A stretch of DNA of 64,000 bases, from contig NZ_JASLGR010000006.1 of assembly GCF_030150155.1 (NCBI RefSeq), positions 106,376-170,375 of the forward strand, given 5' to 3'. The notes under the pieces were generated by a model. The model had not been told where the DNA came from. It did no database searches and saw only the letters and a list, made by a program, of their open reading frames with translations. The DNA comes from Nocardioides sp. Lineage in GTDB: Bacteria > Actinomycetota > Actinomycetes > Propionibacteriales > Nocardioidaceae. The position numbers and the translations under genes are program-made. Below, piece by piece: positions 1 to 8,258 of the stretch. Within the stretch, counting starts at the first letter, position 1, and the number at the start of each line of letters is the position of its first letter.

Positions 1-172
1 CGACCAGCGACGGCAGATCGGGGGAGGGGCCCCCGGTCACCGTGGTCCAGATCGAATTGGCGTAGTGGACAGCGCCCCCCGCGTCCACCACCCCCGCTGC
101 CATCTGTAGGAGGTCGACGAACCGCGCCAGCGGCTCCTCTTCCCCGGCGCGGTCCCATGCTCGCGTTGTCAC
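1..172 (-). CDS. PAS-domain protein, N-terminal part only
   Basis: The reverse strand reads open from a GTG at 172 to the window edge, giving 57 residues. After a short charged start, residues about 18-45 read like the beginning of a PAS sensor domain: a hydrophobic helix, then GVVDAGGAVHYANSIW, which matches the usual pattern of a strand followed by the xxxANxAW turn. PAS domains bind small ligands or cofactors and usually precede a signalling output such as GGDEF/EAL, a kinase or a phosphatase; the output domain lies outside the window. The start is uncertain because no good ribosome binding site is visible. PAS assignment is inference from a short stretch. Confidence 0.5.
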   Translation of the reverse strand, partial: MTTRAWDRAGEEEPLARFVDLLQMAAGVVDAGGAVHYANSIWTTVTGGPSPDLPSLV

Positions 173-257
173 GCCCCTACTATCTCTCGACGCCCTGCAC
201 CCGCGTGGCCGAATGGGTTCACAGGTAGATCGAGAAGCGACGTTTCTTTGCCGTCTC

Positions 258-1271
258 TCAGACGAGCGGACCGGCGGGCACCCCGATCGGCACCCAGTCG
301 CGGTGCAGCCCGTCGGCGTCGAGGACGTGGCCCAGACGCTTGGCGACCCGGGTGGTGACCCAGCGGTCGAGGATCCGGACCGACGGGTGGGCGCGCAGCA
401 GCCGATGCTCCAGGGCGTCGAGGTCGTGCAGGTGGCGGAGCCAGAACACCGCCGTCAGGTTGGCCGGACCGCTGATCGAGGCGCACATCCGGAGGTGGTC
501 CATCGCGCGCAGCGAGGTCACCACCTCGGGCAGGGTGCCGCTCTCGGTGCGCAGCCAGAGGGTGACCTCGGCCTCCCAGCCGAGCCGGGTGTGGGCCAGG
601 TCCGTGCGGAACCGTGCCCAGGGTGCGGTGAGCAGCACCTCCAGCCCGCGCGAGACGGTCGAGGTCGAGCTCCCCAGTCGGGCGGCGAGGTCGCTGACGG
701 TGATCCGCGGGTCGGGGTTGAGGGCGGCGATCAGGTCGCGGTGCAGAGCGGTCGGGGTGGGGACCGGCTCGCGGACGGGGAGCGCGGCGGTGATCGCGGC
801 GATCTGGGCGGGGCTCAGCGCTGCCAGTCGCCAGCCGGGGCCGTCGCGGAAGATGGTGTGCAGCAGCGAGGTCCGGGTGCGGGTGACGCCGTCCTGGCTG
901 GCGACCCGGCGCTGGACCAGGTCGTCGACGGCGCCGAGGCTGGGGCCGGAGACGAGGACGGCGAGGTCGCGGTCCCCGGTGGTGCAGGTGATGTCGTAGA
1001 CGAGGCGTTCCCGGGAGAGCGCGTCGATCACCTGCTCGCGCCGCCCGGGCACGCAGCCGACCTCGACCAGTCCGGCGCGGACCGGGTTGTCCCGCGGCGT
1101 GGGTGCCATCTCGAAGCAGGTCGACCAGACCAGGCCTGCCTCGACGAGGGTCTGCCAGCGCCGTGACAGGGTGGTCGGGTCGCTGGCCAGCACCTCGCCC
1201 AGCCGGGTCCACGAGATCCGTGGATGGAGCTGCAAGGCGGCGATCAGCTGGTGGTCCAGGGGAGCCGTCAT
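258..1271 (-). CDS. Tandem Lrp/AsnC-family transcriptional regulator
   Basis: A 337-residue protein made of two copies of the Lrp/AsnC layout. A winged helix-turn-helix at about residues 3-50 (DHQLIAALQLHPRISWTRLG) is followed by a ligand-binding RAM-like half, then a second helix-turn-helix at about 175-220 (HRDLIAALNPDPRITVSDLA) and a second RAM-like half. Ordinary AsnC proteins are about 150 residues with one copy, so this is the duplicated actinobacterial type. The ATG at 1271 is preceded by AGAGGA. It is transcribed away from the M20 hydrolase at 1398, which makes that gene its likely target. The effector is unknown; amino acids are usual for the family. Confidence 0.85.
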   Translation of the reverse strand: MTAPLDHQLIAALQLHPRISWTRLGEVLASDPTTLSRRWQTLVEAGLVWSTCFEMAPTPRDNPVRAGLVEVGCVPGRREQVIDALSRERLVYDITCTTGDRDLAVLVSGPSLGAVDDLVQRRVASQDGVTRTRTSLLHTIFRDGPGWRLAALSPAQIAAITAALPVREPVPTPTALHRDLIAALNPDPRITVSDLAARLGSSTSTVSRGLEVLLTAPWARFRTDLAHTRLGWEAEVTLWLRTESGTLPEVVTSLRAMDHLRMCASISGPANLTAVFWLRHLHDLDALEHRLLRAHPSVRILDRWVTTRVAKRLGHVLDADGLHRDWVPIGVPAGPLV

Positions 1272-1397
1272 GGGCAGATCCTCTCGTGTCCTGCTGATCG
1301 GTGAAGGAATCCTGCGCCTGTGTCGCGACGATAGCCACTCTGGGAGGCTGTCTTCCAGGATTCAGGGGCAGATCTCGTACGACGAACAGGACCGCCC
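1272..1397. promoter_or_regulatory. Divergent intergenic region with inverted repeat
   Basis: The 126 bp between the AsnC-type regulator and the M20 hydrolase carries an 8 bp perfect inverted repeat, GAATCCTG at 1307-1314 and CAGGATTC at 1356-1363. It also carries a looser direct repeat of GGGCAGATC near 1272 and 1365. The two arms are centred about 49 bp apart, close to five helical turns, a spacing that suits an octameric Lrp-type protein wrapping DNA. Operator function is inference. Confidence 0.4.
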
Positions 1398-2648
1398 ATG
1401 TCTTCGACAGCCCCCACGCCCGATTTCCGCGCCGAGGCGCAGGACCTGCTCGCTCCGCTGAGGGCGCTGCGTCGCACGCTGCACCAGCACCCCGAGGTCG
1501 GGCTCGACCTGCCCCGCACCCAGCGGGCCGTCCTCGACGCCCTGGACGGACTGGACCTGGAGATCACCACCGGTACCTCGCTCACCTCCGTGGTCGCGGT
1601 GCTGCGCGGCGCCGCGCCGGGGCCGACGGTGCTGCTCCGGGGCGACATGGACGGACTCCCGGTGGTCGAGGACACCGCGGAGGAGTGGCGCTCCACGAAC
1701 GGGGCGATGCACGCCTGCGGTCACGACCTGCACACCGCCGGACTGATCGGTGCCGCCCGGCTGCTGGCCGCCCACCGGGACCAGATCGCCGGGACCGTGG
1801 TGCTGATGTTCCAGCCCGGGGAGGAGGGCTGGAACGGGGCGAGCCGAATGCTGGAGGAGGGGGTCCTCGACGTTGCCGGGGAGCGGCCCGTGGCGGCGTA
1901 CGCCGTCCATGTCGGCACCCGGGATCAGGGCCTGTTCAGCACCCGGCCCGGCGCGGTGATGGCCAGCTCCAACCGGGTGCGGGTGACGCTGACCGGGCGG
2001 GGCGGTCACGGCAGCAGCCCGGCGAATGCGCTCGACCCGGTGCCGGCGCTGGCCGAGCTGGTGCTGGCGATGCAGTCGATGATGACCCGTCGGGTCGGTG
2101 CCTACGACCCGGCCGTGCTGTCGGTGACCATGCTGAGCGCGGGGGAGACCGAGAACGTGATCCCGGAGAAGGCCAGCCTGCGCGGCACCCTGCGCACCTT
2201 CTCGACGGCCACCCTGGATCTGATCGAGACCGAGCTCGCTCGCCTGGCCCACGGGATCGCGTCGGCGCACGGACTGAGTGCGGAGTTCGAGCTCACCCGG
2301 GACTACCCGGTCACCGTCAACGACGCCGAGGCCAGTGCCCGGGTCGCGGGCGTGGTCGTCAAGGCGTTCGGGGCCGAGCGCTACGAGGAGCTGCCCGAGC
2401 CGTTCATGGGGTCGGAGGACTTCGCCTTCGTGCTCGACCAGGTGCCCGGCTGCTACGTCATCCTGGGTGCCCGCCCGCACGACGTCGCCCCGGGTGGTGC
2501 CTATGCGCATTCGCCGCAGGTCCGCTTTGACGACGCGGTGCTGTCCGATCAGGCGGCGTTGCTGGCCCTGCTGGCGTGGGAGCACGTCGGCGGCGCTGAC
2601 CGTGGTGAGACGGGCAGTGAGATCGTGCCGGTGGGCGTGCGGAGGTAG
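1398..2648 (+). CDS. M20-family amidohydrolase (hippurate/N-acyl amino acid hydrolase type)
   Basis: A 416-residue metallopeptidase of the M20D group, which hydrolyses N-acyl or N-aroyl amino acids. Visible motifs are GDMDGLP (about residue 84) and HACGHDLHTAGL (about 111) with the metal-binding Cys and His pair. GEEG (about 145) holds the general-base glutamate, and FMGSEDFAFV (about 335) is near the end. The lid domain contains GRGGHGS at about 200. Length is normal for the family. ATG 1398 follows AGGA by 7 bases. The last about 20 residues, after LLAWEHV, have no obvious family equivalent and lie antisense to the end of the neighbouring HNH gene. Likely controlled by the divergent AsnC-type regulator. 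Substrate is not defined by sequence. Confidence 0.88.
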   Translation: MSSTAPTPDFRAEAQDLLAPLRALRRTLHQHPEVGLDLPRTQRAVLDALDGLDLEITTGTSLTSVVAVLRGAAPGPTVLLRGDMDGLPVVEDTAEEWRSTNGAMHACGHDLHTAGLIGAARLLAAHRDQIAGTVVLMFQPGEEGWNGASRMLEEGVLDVAGERPVAAYAVHVGTRDQGLFSTRPGAVMASSNRVRVTLTGRGGHGSSPANALDPVPALAELVLAMQSMMTRRVGAYDPAVLSVTMLSAGETENVIPEKASLRGTLRTFSTATLDLIETELARLAHGIASAHGLSAEFELTRDYPVTVNDAEASARVAGVVVKAFGAERYEELPEPFMGSEDFAFVLDQVPGCYVILGARPHDVAPGGAYAHSPQVRFDDAVLSDQAALLALLAWEHVGGADRGETGSEIVPVGVRR

Positions 2649-3895
2649 GTCCTGCCGGAGGGGCTGGTCCAGAGGTAGAGGCCGGGTTCGAGGTGTTGGT
2701 ATTGCCATCCGCTGTGGGTCTTGAGGCGGTGGTGGTGGCGGCACAGGGGTGCGAGGTTGGTGCTGGTGGTCTGGCCGGGTGGTCCGCTGGGGTTGTAGGG
2801 GGTGATGTGGTCGAGGTCGCAAGCCCGGGCTGGGCGCTCGCACCAGGGGTGGACGCAGGTCCGGTTGACCAAGATCGCTTGTTCCCGCATGGTCTCGGAC
2901 GGGACATACCCATCACGCGTGTGCTGGGTGGCGAGGTCGAGGACGGGGCGGATGATGACCTTGGTCCCGGCGGTGCGGCACCACTCTGCGACTCGTTCGA
3001 CCGGGGCCAGGGTGTTCCCTGATTCGACGTGGGCGACGGGTGAGTCGGGGGTGAGGTGGACGTAGGTGTGCACCACCCGCGTCACGGCATCGGGAGTCTC
3101 CTCGGCTGATCCAGCCAACTGGCGGCGTGCGATCACCCCGACTGCCTTCGCACGGCGGACGTCCAGAGACTCGGGCTCAGAGTCCGGGGCGGTTGCGTCG
3201 AGTTCGGCGAGGTGGGCGGCGACGTCTTGGATCGCTGCCTCGAAGTCGGCCGCGTCAGCGGCGTCGAGGCGTCCGAACACGTCCGCCAGGCCGTCGGGCT
3301 GCCCGGTCCCGGAGACACTGATCGCCCGGCCCTCGGCTGCTGCCCTTGCTCGGGCCACAGCTGCGTCGGGGTCACTCAGGATCTCGGCGAAGACGACCAT
3401 GCGTCGGAGGCGGGCCATCCCGACCCGGTGCGCGATCGGGGCGATCACCTCGTCGACGTACCGCGCACCCTCGGCCGGAACACTGCGGAGTGTCGCGGCG
3501 ACCTGACGGGCCCGCCACACCTCAACCCGACCTTCTCGGACGGCAGCCAGCGTTTCGGGGAACCGCCAGGCCAGGTCCCACGCATCAGCGAGATACGACA
3601 GTGCAGCGCGGGGACTCATCTGAGCGAAGGCAGCGAACTCCGCGACTGCTTCCTCCCCGATGCGTGGACAACCATCGCCACCGACGGGCATCTCCAGGCC
3701 GTACCGCTGCTCCACAGGCTCCGTGTCGGCCACCAGACTCAGCCAGCGGATTGCCTTGTCCAAGGCCTTCACCTCACGACGACGAGCCTTGACCTGGTCC
3801 ACACGCCAGCCCTCCAACAGCGCCTCAGCACTGCTGGTCACTCCCGCTCCGCCCTTCGGCTTCATACTCATCACAGTATGGGAAGCCGCCGACAT
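2549..3895 (-). CDS. DUF222 / HNH endonuclease domain protein
   Basis: A 448-residue protein of the actinobacterial DUF222-HNH group (also called 13E12 repeat proteins), often present in many copies per genome. Residues about 25-300 are the DUF222 part. The C-terminal HNH motif is at about 365-405: CVHPWCERP, then CDLDHITPYNPSGP, then TNLAPLCRHHHRLKTHSGW, with all expected Cys, Asp and His residues present. It should be an active metal-dependent nuclease, but the biological role of the family is unsettled. It converges on the M20 gene with a 100 bp 3' overlap. The start is uncertain; in-frame ATG codons also occur at 3868 and 3862, and none has a strong ribosome binding site. Confidence 0.85.
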   Translation of the reverse strand: MSAASHTVMSMKPKGGAGVTSSAEALLEGWRVDQVKARRREVKALDKAIRWLSLVADTEPVEQRYGLEMPVGGDGCPRIGEEAVAEFAAFAQMSPRAALSYLADAWDLAWRFPETLAAVREGRVEVWRARQVAATLRSVPAEGARYVDEVIAPIAHRVGMARLRRMVVFAEILSDPDAAVARARAAAEGRAISVSGTGQPDGLADVFGRLDAADAADFEAAIQDVAAHLAELDATAPDSEPESLDVRRAKAVGVIARRQLAGSAEETPDAVTRVVHTYVHLTPDSPVAHVESGNTLAPVERVAEWCRTAGTKVIIRPVLDLATQHTRDGYVPSETMREQAILVNRTCVHPWCERPARACDLDHITPYNPSGPPGQTTSTNLAPLCRHHHRLKTHSGWQYQHLEPGLYLWTSPSGRTYLRTPTGTISLPVSPRSAPPTCSHASRASNAA

Positions 3896-3965
3896 TTTCG
3901 GTGGGCAGGATCTCGCCGTTAGAAACTTTGTCAGGGGAGTTTCGAGTCTGGGGAATCATGGCGTC

Positions 3966-4169
3966 ATGGACGTCGTAGCCCCGGGCACTGGGGCCAACCG
4001 GGTGTATGTCGACATGGTGGGGGATGAGACATCAGCGGCCTACAAGCGGCGGCCGATCATGACGTTGGCCGAGCGCGTGAGTGTGGTGTCCGCCTGCCGC
4101 TACGTCGAGGAGGCGGGTGATCGACGCGCATCGGGAGGGCATCCTCGGGGTCTGATCGACCTGGCGTGA
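3966..4169 (+). CDS. Possible small hypothetical protein
   Basis: A 67-residue frame from an ATG at 3966 to TGA at 4169. It has mixed composition (VYVDMVGDETSAAYKRR, then a predicted helix) and matches no family I recognise. A GGGGAA stretch lies about 11 bases upstream. The end overlaps an alternative upstream GTG of the ABC exporter gene. It may be a remnant or non-coding. The whole 3896-4201 gap contains nothing else I can support apart from the exporter promoter. Confidence 0.2.
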   Translation: MDVVAPGTGANRVYVDMVGDETSAAYKRRPIMTLAERVSVVSACRYVEEAGDRRASGGHPRGLIDLA

Positions 4170-4187
4170 GCCTCCCTCCCACCACCG

Positions 4188-4204
4188 TAGGCTTGCCCCT
4201 TGTG
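4188..4204 (+). promoter_or_regulatory. Probable -10 box and leaderless start of the ABC exporter operon
   Basis: TAGGCT at 4188-4193 lies 8 bases before an in-frame GTG at 4202, with no ribosome binding site between. The same arrangement recurs in front of many genes in this window, which supports GTG 4202 over the more upstream GTG 4166. Confidence 0.45.
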
Positions 4205-6010
4205 TCACAGGGTGCGAGTAGGGCTGAGCGTGTGCGGAACAGAGGGGCGACGACGCTCGACGGACTCCGGGTCCTCGGGGTCGCGGTCAAGCGTGAGCCG
4301 TGGATCTTCACCCTCTCCACCCTGGGTAGTGCGCTCTTCGGTGCGCTGACGGTCGCCGACGCCTGGGTGCTCGGCTGGTCCACCGACCACGTCCTGGTGC
4401 CGTACTTCGACGGGGAGGGGATCGGCCCCGGCCTGGTCTGGGCGGTCCTCGGCCTCTTCCTCGGGGTCGCGCTGCTGCGGGCCGTCGGGATCGTGGCGCG
4501 CCGGCTCGGCGCGGGGATCATGCAGTACCGGATGCAGGCGCACAGCCGGCGTGCCGTCACCCGGCGCTACCTGGAGCTGCCGCTGGCCTGGCACCACCAG
4601 CACCCCACCGGCCAGCTGCTGTCCAACGCCAACTCCGACGTCGAGGCGGCCTGGGCGCCGATCGCGCCGTTCCCGATGGCGGTCGGCACCATCGTGATGA
4701 TGGTGATCGCCGTCGCCCAGATGTTCGTCGCCGACCTGGTCTTGGCCCTGGTCGGGCTGCTGGTCTTCCCAGCCGTGATCGTGGCGAACCTGATCTACCA
4801 GCGGCTCTCCAGCCCCCTGATCACCCGCGCCCAGCAGCTCCGTGCTGAGCTCTCCGAGGTCGCCCACGAGTCCTTCGACGGCGCCCTGGTGGTCAAGACC
4901 CTGGGCCGCGAGGCCGAGGAGACCGAGCGGTTCGGGGTCAAGGCCGCCGAGCTGCGTGAGGTCAACATCGCCTCGGGCCGGATCCGCGCAGCCTTCGACC
5001 CGGCGCTGGCGGCCCTGCCCAACCTCGGCGTCCTGATCGTCCTGGTCGTCGGCGTCCTGCGGGTGCGCAGCGGCGCCACCGCCCCCGGTGACGTCGTCAC
5101 GATCGCCTACCTGCTCACCATCGTCAGCTTCCCGATCCGCTCGATCGGCTGGCTGTTGGGCGAGTTCCCGCGCAGCGTCGTGGGCTGGCGACGGGTCACC
5201 GCGGTGCTGGACGCCACCGGCTCGACGACGTACGGCGACACCACCATGCCCCACCCGGCCACCGGCGTCCGCCTCGCCGTGAACGACGTGGCCTTCGGCT
5301 ACGAGCCCGACGCCGACGTGCCCGCCTCGGCCGTGCTGACCGGGGTCACCTTCGACGTCGAGCCCGGTCACACCACCGCCGTCGTCGGTGCCACCGCCTC
5401 GGGCAAGAGCACCCTGACCACCCTGCTCACCCGGCTGGTCGACCCCGACGCGGGCTCGATCACCGTCGACGGGATCGACCTGCGCGCCTTCGCCCACGGC
5501 GAGCTGGCCAGCGCGGTGGCCGTCGTACCGCAGGCGGCCTTCCTCTTCGACGACACCGTGCGCGGCAACGTCACCCTCGGGTCCGACCTGAGTGACGCCG
5601 ACGTCTGGGCCGCCTTGCGCACCGCCCAGGCCGACGGCTTCGTCTCCGCGCTGCCGCACGGCCTCGACACCCGCCTCGGCGAGCGCGGCACCAGTCTCTC
5701 GGGCGGCCAACGCCAGCGGCTCTCGCTGGCCCGCGCCCTGGTCCGCCGGCCCCGGCTGCTGATCCTCGACGACGCCACCAGCGCCGTCGACCCCGAGGTC
5801 GAGCAGCGCATCCTGGCCGCGATCCGCGACTACGACGCCACCGTCGTCGTGGTCGCCTACCGCAAGGCCACGATCGCCCTGGCCGACGAGGTGGTCCACC
5901 TCGACGGCGGCAGGATCGCCGACCGCGGCACCCACGCTGAGCTCGTCGAGCGCTCGGCCGACTACGCGGCGCTGGTCAACGCCTACGACCGAGACGAGGC
6001 CCAGGCATGA
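4202..6010 (+). CDS. ABC exporter, half-transporter 1 of a heterodimer (degenerate ATP site)
   Basis: About 602 residues with an N-terminal six-helix type-I exporter domain (about 30-320) and a C-terminal ATPase. Walker A is GATASGKS (near 396) and the signature LSGGQ is intact. Walker B reads LLILDDATSAVD with Asp in place of the catalytic Glu, and the switch histidine is replaced in VVVAYRKAT. These changes are typical of the non-hydrolysing partner in heterodimeric exporters. The next gene overlaps it (ATGA) and carries the complementary features, so the two products almost certainly form one pump. Substrate is unknown; drugs, lipids or peptides are usual. An alternative start is GTG 4166. 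Confidence 0.88.
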   Translation: MSQGASRAERVRNRGATTLDGLRVLGVAVKREPWIFTLSTLGSALFGALTVADAWVLGWSTDHVLVPYFDGEGIGPGLVWAVLGLFLGVALLRAVGIVARRLGAGIMQYRMQAHSRRAVTRRYLELPLAWHHQHPTGQLLSNANSDVEAAWAPIAPFPMAVGTIVMMVIAVAQMFVADLVLALVGLLVFPAVIVANLIYQRLSSPLITRAQQLRAELSEVAHESFDGALVVKTLGREAEETERFGVKAAELREVNIASGRIRAAFDPALAALPNLGVLIVLVVGVLRVRSGATAPGDVVTIAYLLTIVSFPIRSIGWLLGEFPRSVVGWRRVTAVLDATGSTTYGDTTMPHPATGVRLAVNDVAFGYEPDADVPASAVLTGVTFDVEPGHTTAVVGATASGKSTLTTLLTRLVDPDAGSITVDGIDLRAFAHGELASAVAVVPQAAFLFDDTVRGNVTLGSDLSDADVWAALRTAQADGFVSALPHGLDTRLGERGTSLSGGQRQRLSLARALVRRPRLLILDDATSAVDPEVEQRILAAIRDYDATVVVVAYRKATIALADEVVHLDGGRIADRGTHAELVERSADYAALVNAYDRDEAQA

Positions 6011-7839
6011 GCAACACCGTCAGCGCAGGCGCCGACAGCAACACGGTCGGCGCAGGCGCCGACTTGGGGGCCCTGGAGACCATCCGCCGCGGCCTGCGGC
6101 ACAGCCCCGAGCTCACCCGCGGCCTCGGGGTCACGATCGTGCTGGCGGTGCTGGCCAGCCTCGGCCAGGTCGTCGTGCCGATCGCCGTACAGCAGACGTT
6201 GGACAAGGGGATCAACGCCGACGGCGGCCCTGACCTCGGCTTCACCCTGGCCGCGGCCGGGATCAGCGCGGTAGCGATCATCGCCACCGCGGTGGCGTCC
6301 TTCCTGATGACGCGGCGCCTCTTCACTGCCTCCGAGCACGGCCTGGCGACCCTGCGGACCAAGGCGTTCCGCCACATCCACGACCTGCCGCTGCTCACCC
6401 AGAACACCGAGCGTCGCGGCGCCCTGGTCTCCCGGGTGACCAGCGATGTCGACCAGGTCAGCCAGTTCCTCGTCTTCGGCGGCCTGCTCTTCATCATCAG
6501 CATCGGCCAGATGCTGGTCGCCACCATCGTGATGGCCTGGTACTCCTGGCCGCTGGCGATCCTCGTCTGGGTCTGCTTCGCGCCGCTGTTCATCTCGATC
6601 CGCTGGTTCCAGCGCAAACTGTCCGACGCCTACACGCACGTGCGCCAGATGGTCGCCACCATGCTGTCGGCGGTCAGCGAGCCCGTCGTCGGTGCCGCCG
6701 TGGTCAAGGCGTACGCCGTCGAGGACCGCACCCAGGAGCGGATCGACACCGCCGTGGACGCCACCATGTCGGCACAGACGGCCGCCCAGGGGTTCACCGT
6801 GTTCAGCTTCAGCCTCGGCGGGATCAGCGGCGGCCTGGCCAACGCCGGTGTCGTCCTGGGCGGCATCTGGCTGGCCGACCACGCCGACCTGCCCGGCTTC
6901 GGCGGCGGCTCGATGAGCACCGGCACGGTGCTGGCCTTCGCGTTCCTGGTCAGCCTGTTCGTCAACCCGGTCCAGATGGGCACCCAGATCCTCACCGACG
7001 CGCAGAACGCGATCGCCAGCTGGCGGCGCGTGATCGGCGTGCTCGACACCCCGGCCGACCTGGTCGACCCCGGCCCCGACGGAGTCCGGCTTCCGCGCGG
7101 GCCGATCTCGGTCGAGTTCCGCGACGTCACCTTCGCCTATCCGGGTGGGGCGCCGGTGCTGCACGACCTGAGCCTCGAGCTCGGTGCGGGGCGCCGGTTC
7201 GCGGTGGTGGGGGAGACGGGCTCGGGCAAGTCCACCCTGGCCAAGCTGCTCACCCGACTGGTCGACCCGACCAGCGGCACCGTCCTGCTCGACGGCACCG
7301 ACCTGCGCCGGATCAGTGCCGCGAGCCTGCGTCGCAGCGTCGTGCTGGTGCCGCAGGAGGGGTTCCTCTTCGACGACACCGTCGCCGCCAACCTGCGCTA
7401 CGGCGACCTCGACGCCACCGAGGACGACCTGCTCGCCGCCGCCGACTCGCTCGGTCTGGCCGACTGGCTGCGTGGCCTGCCGGCCGGCACCGCCACCCGG
7501 GTCGGCCAGCGCGGCGAGAGCCTGTCGGCGGGCGAACGGCAGTTCGTCGCACTGCTGCGGGCCCAGCTCGCCGACCCCGACCTGCTCGTCCTGGACGAGG
7601 CCACCAGTGCCGTCGACCCGGCCGCGGAGATGCGGATCAACGCCGCCCTGGAGCGCCTGATGGCCGGGCGCACCAGCGTCACCATCGCCCACCGGCTCTC
7701 CACCGCGGAGGCCGCCGACGAGGTGATCGTGGTCGACGCGGGGCGCGTGGTCCAGCGCGGTCCGCACGCGGTGCTGGCGGCACAGGCCGGGACGGCGTAC
7801 GAGCGTCTGTACCGGTCCTGGACGGCACAGCAGGGCTGA
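6007..7839 (+). CDS. ABC exporter, half-transporter 2 of a heterodimer (catalytic ATP site)
   Basis: A 610-residue type-I exporter subunit. Membrane helices span about 40-330. Walker A is GETGSGKS (about 403), Walker B is LLVLDEATSAVD with the catalytic Glu, and the switch region is intact (TIAHRLST). Its signature is altered to LSAGE instead of LSGGQ. Combined with the preceding protein this gives one consensus ATP site (this Walker B plus the partner LSGGQ) and one degenerate site. The start overlaps the previous stop by 4 bases, so translation is coupled. The first 18 residues contain a small repeat (SAGADSNTVGAGAD). Confidence 0.88.
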   Translation: MSNTVSAGADSNTVGAGADLGALETIRRGLRHSPELTRGLGVTIVLAVLASLGQVVVPIAVQQTLDKGINADGGPDLGFTLAAAGISAVAIIATAVASFLMTRRLFTASEHGLATLRTKAFRHIHDLPLLTQNTERRGALVSRVTSDVDQVSQFLVFGGLLFIISIGQMLVATIVMAWYSWPLAILVWVCFAPLFISIRWFQRKLSDAYTHVRQMVATMLSAVSEPVVGAAVVKAYAVEDRTQERIDTAVDATMSAQTAAQGFTVFSFSLGGISGGLANAGVVLGGIWLADHADLPGFGGGSMSTGTVLAFAFLVSLFVNPVQMGTQILTDAQNAIASWRRVIGVLDTPADLVDPGPDGVRLPRGPISVEFRDVTFAYPGGAPVLHDLSLELGAGRRFAVVGETGSGKSTLAKLLTRLVDPTSGTVLLDGTDLRRISAASLRRSVVLVPQEGFLFDDTVAANLRYGDLDATEDDLLAAADSLGLADWLRGLPAGTATRVGQRGESLSAGERQFVALLRAQLADPDLLVLDEATSAVDPAAEMRINAALERLMAGRTSVTIAHRLSTAEAADEVIVVDAGRVVQRGPHAVLAAQAGTAYERLYRSWTAQQG

Positions 7840-7876
7840 TCGGCGGTCCGGCCGCGGCCGTCGATGGCACAACCGT

Positions 7877-7892
7877 CATACTGGGAGACGTG
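7877..7892 (+). promoter_or_regulatory. Probable -10 box and leaderless start of hisI
   Basis: CATACT at 7877-7882 is followed after 7 bases by the hisI GTG at 7890, with no ribosome binding site. It fits the leaderless pattern seen elsewhere in the window. Confidence 0.45.
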
Positions 7893-8258
7893 TCCGAGCC
7901 TGTGTCGACCCCTGTGTTGGATCCCCAGATCGCCGCCCGCCTGAAGCGGACGGTCGACGGGCTGGTGCCTGCGATCGCGCAGCAGCATGACACCGGCGAG
8001 GTTCTGATGATGGGCTGGATGAACGACACCGCCCTGGCGATGACCCTGGCCACCGGCCGCGCCACCTACTGGTCGCGTAGCCGCCAGGAGTATTGGGCCA
8101 AGGGCGACACCTCAGGGCACAAGCAGTGGATCAAGGAGGTCCGCCTCGACTGCGACGGCGACACCCTGCTGCTCAAGGTCGACCAGGAGGGCGCTGCCTG
8201 CCACACCGGTGAGCGGACCTGCTTCGACGTCGACCTGCTGGGGACCGGTCCGGCGTGA
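7890..8258 (+). CDS. hisI: Phosphoribosyl-AMP cyclohydrolase
   Basis: A 122-residue cytoplasmic enzyme for the third step of histidine synthesis, opening the adenine ring of phosphoribosyl-AMP. Family motifs are MMGWMN (about 36), TGRATYWSRSRQEYW (about 56) and KGDTSGH (about 74). The zinc-binding C-terminal part has DCDGDTLL and ACHTGERTCF with the expected cysteines. It is the cyclohydrolase alone, not fused to HisE. Its stop overlaps the start of the tryptophan-associated membrane protein (GTGA). In relatives trpE normally comes next but is missing here. Confidence 0.95.
   Translation: MSEPVSTPVLDPQIAARLKRTVDGLVPAIAQQHDTGEVLMMGWMNDTALAMTLATGRATYWSRSRQEYWAKGDTSGHKQWIKEVRLDCDGDTLLLKVDQEGAACHTGERTCFDVDLLGTGPA

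Noticed and set aside
3212..3922. Forward frames across the HNH gene and many similar long frames opposite real genes
   Set aside because: They have the Arg/Gly/Pro-rich composition of antisense GC-rich DNA and no family motif.
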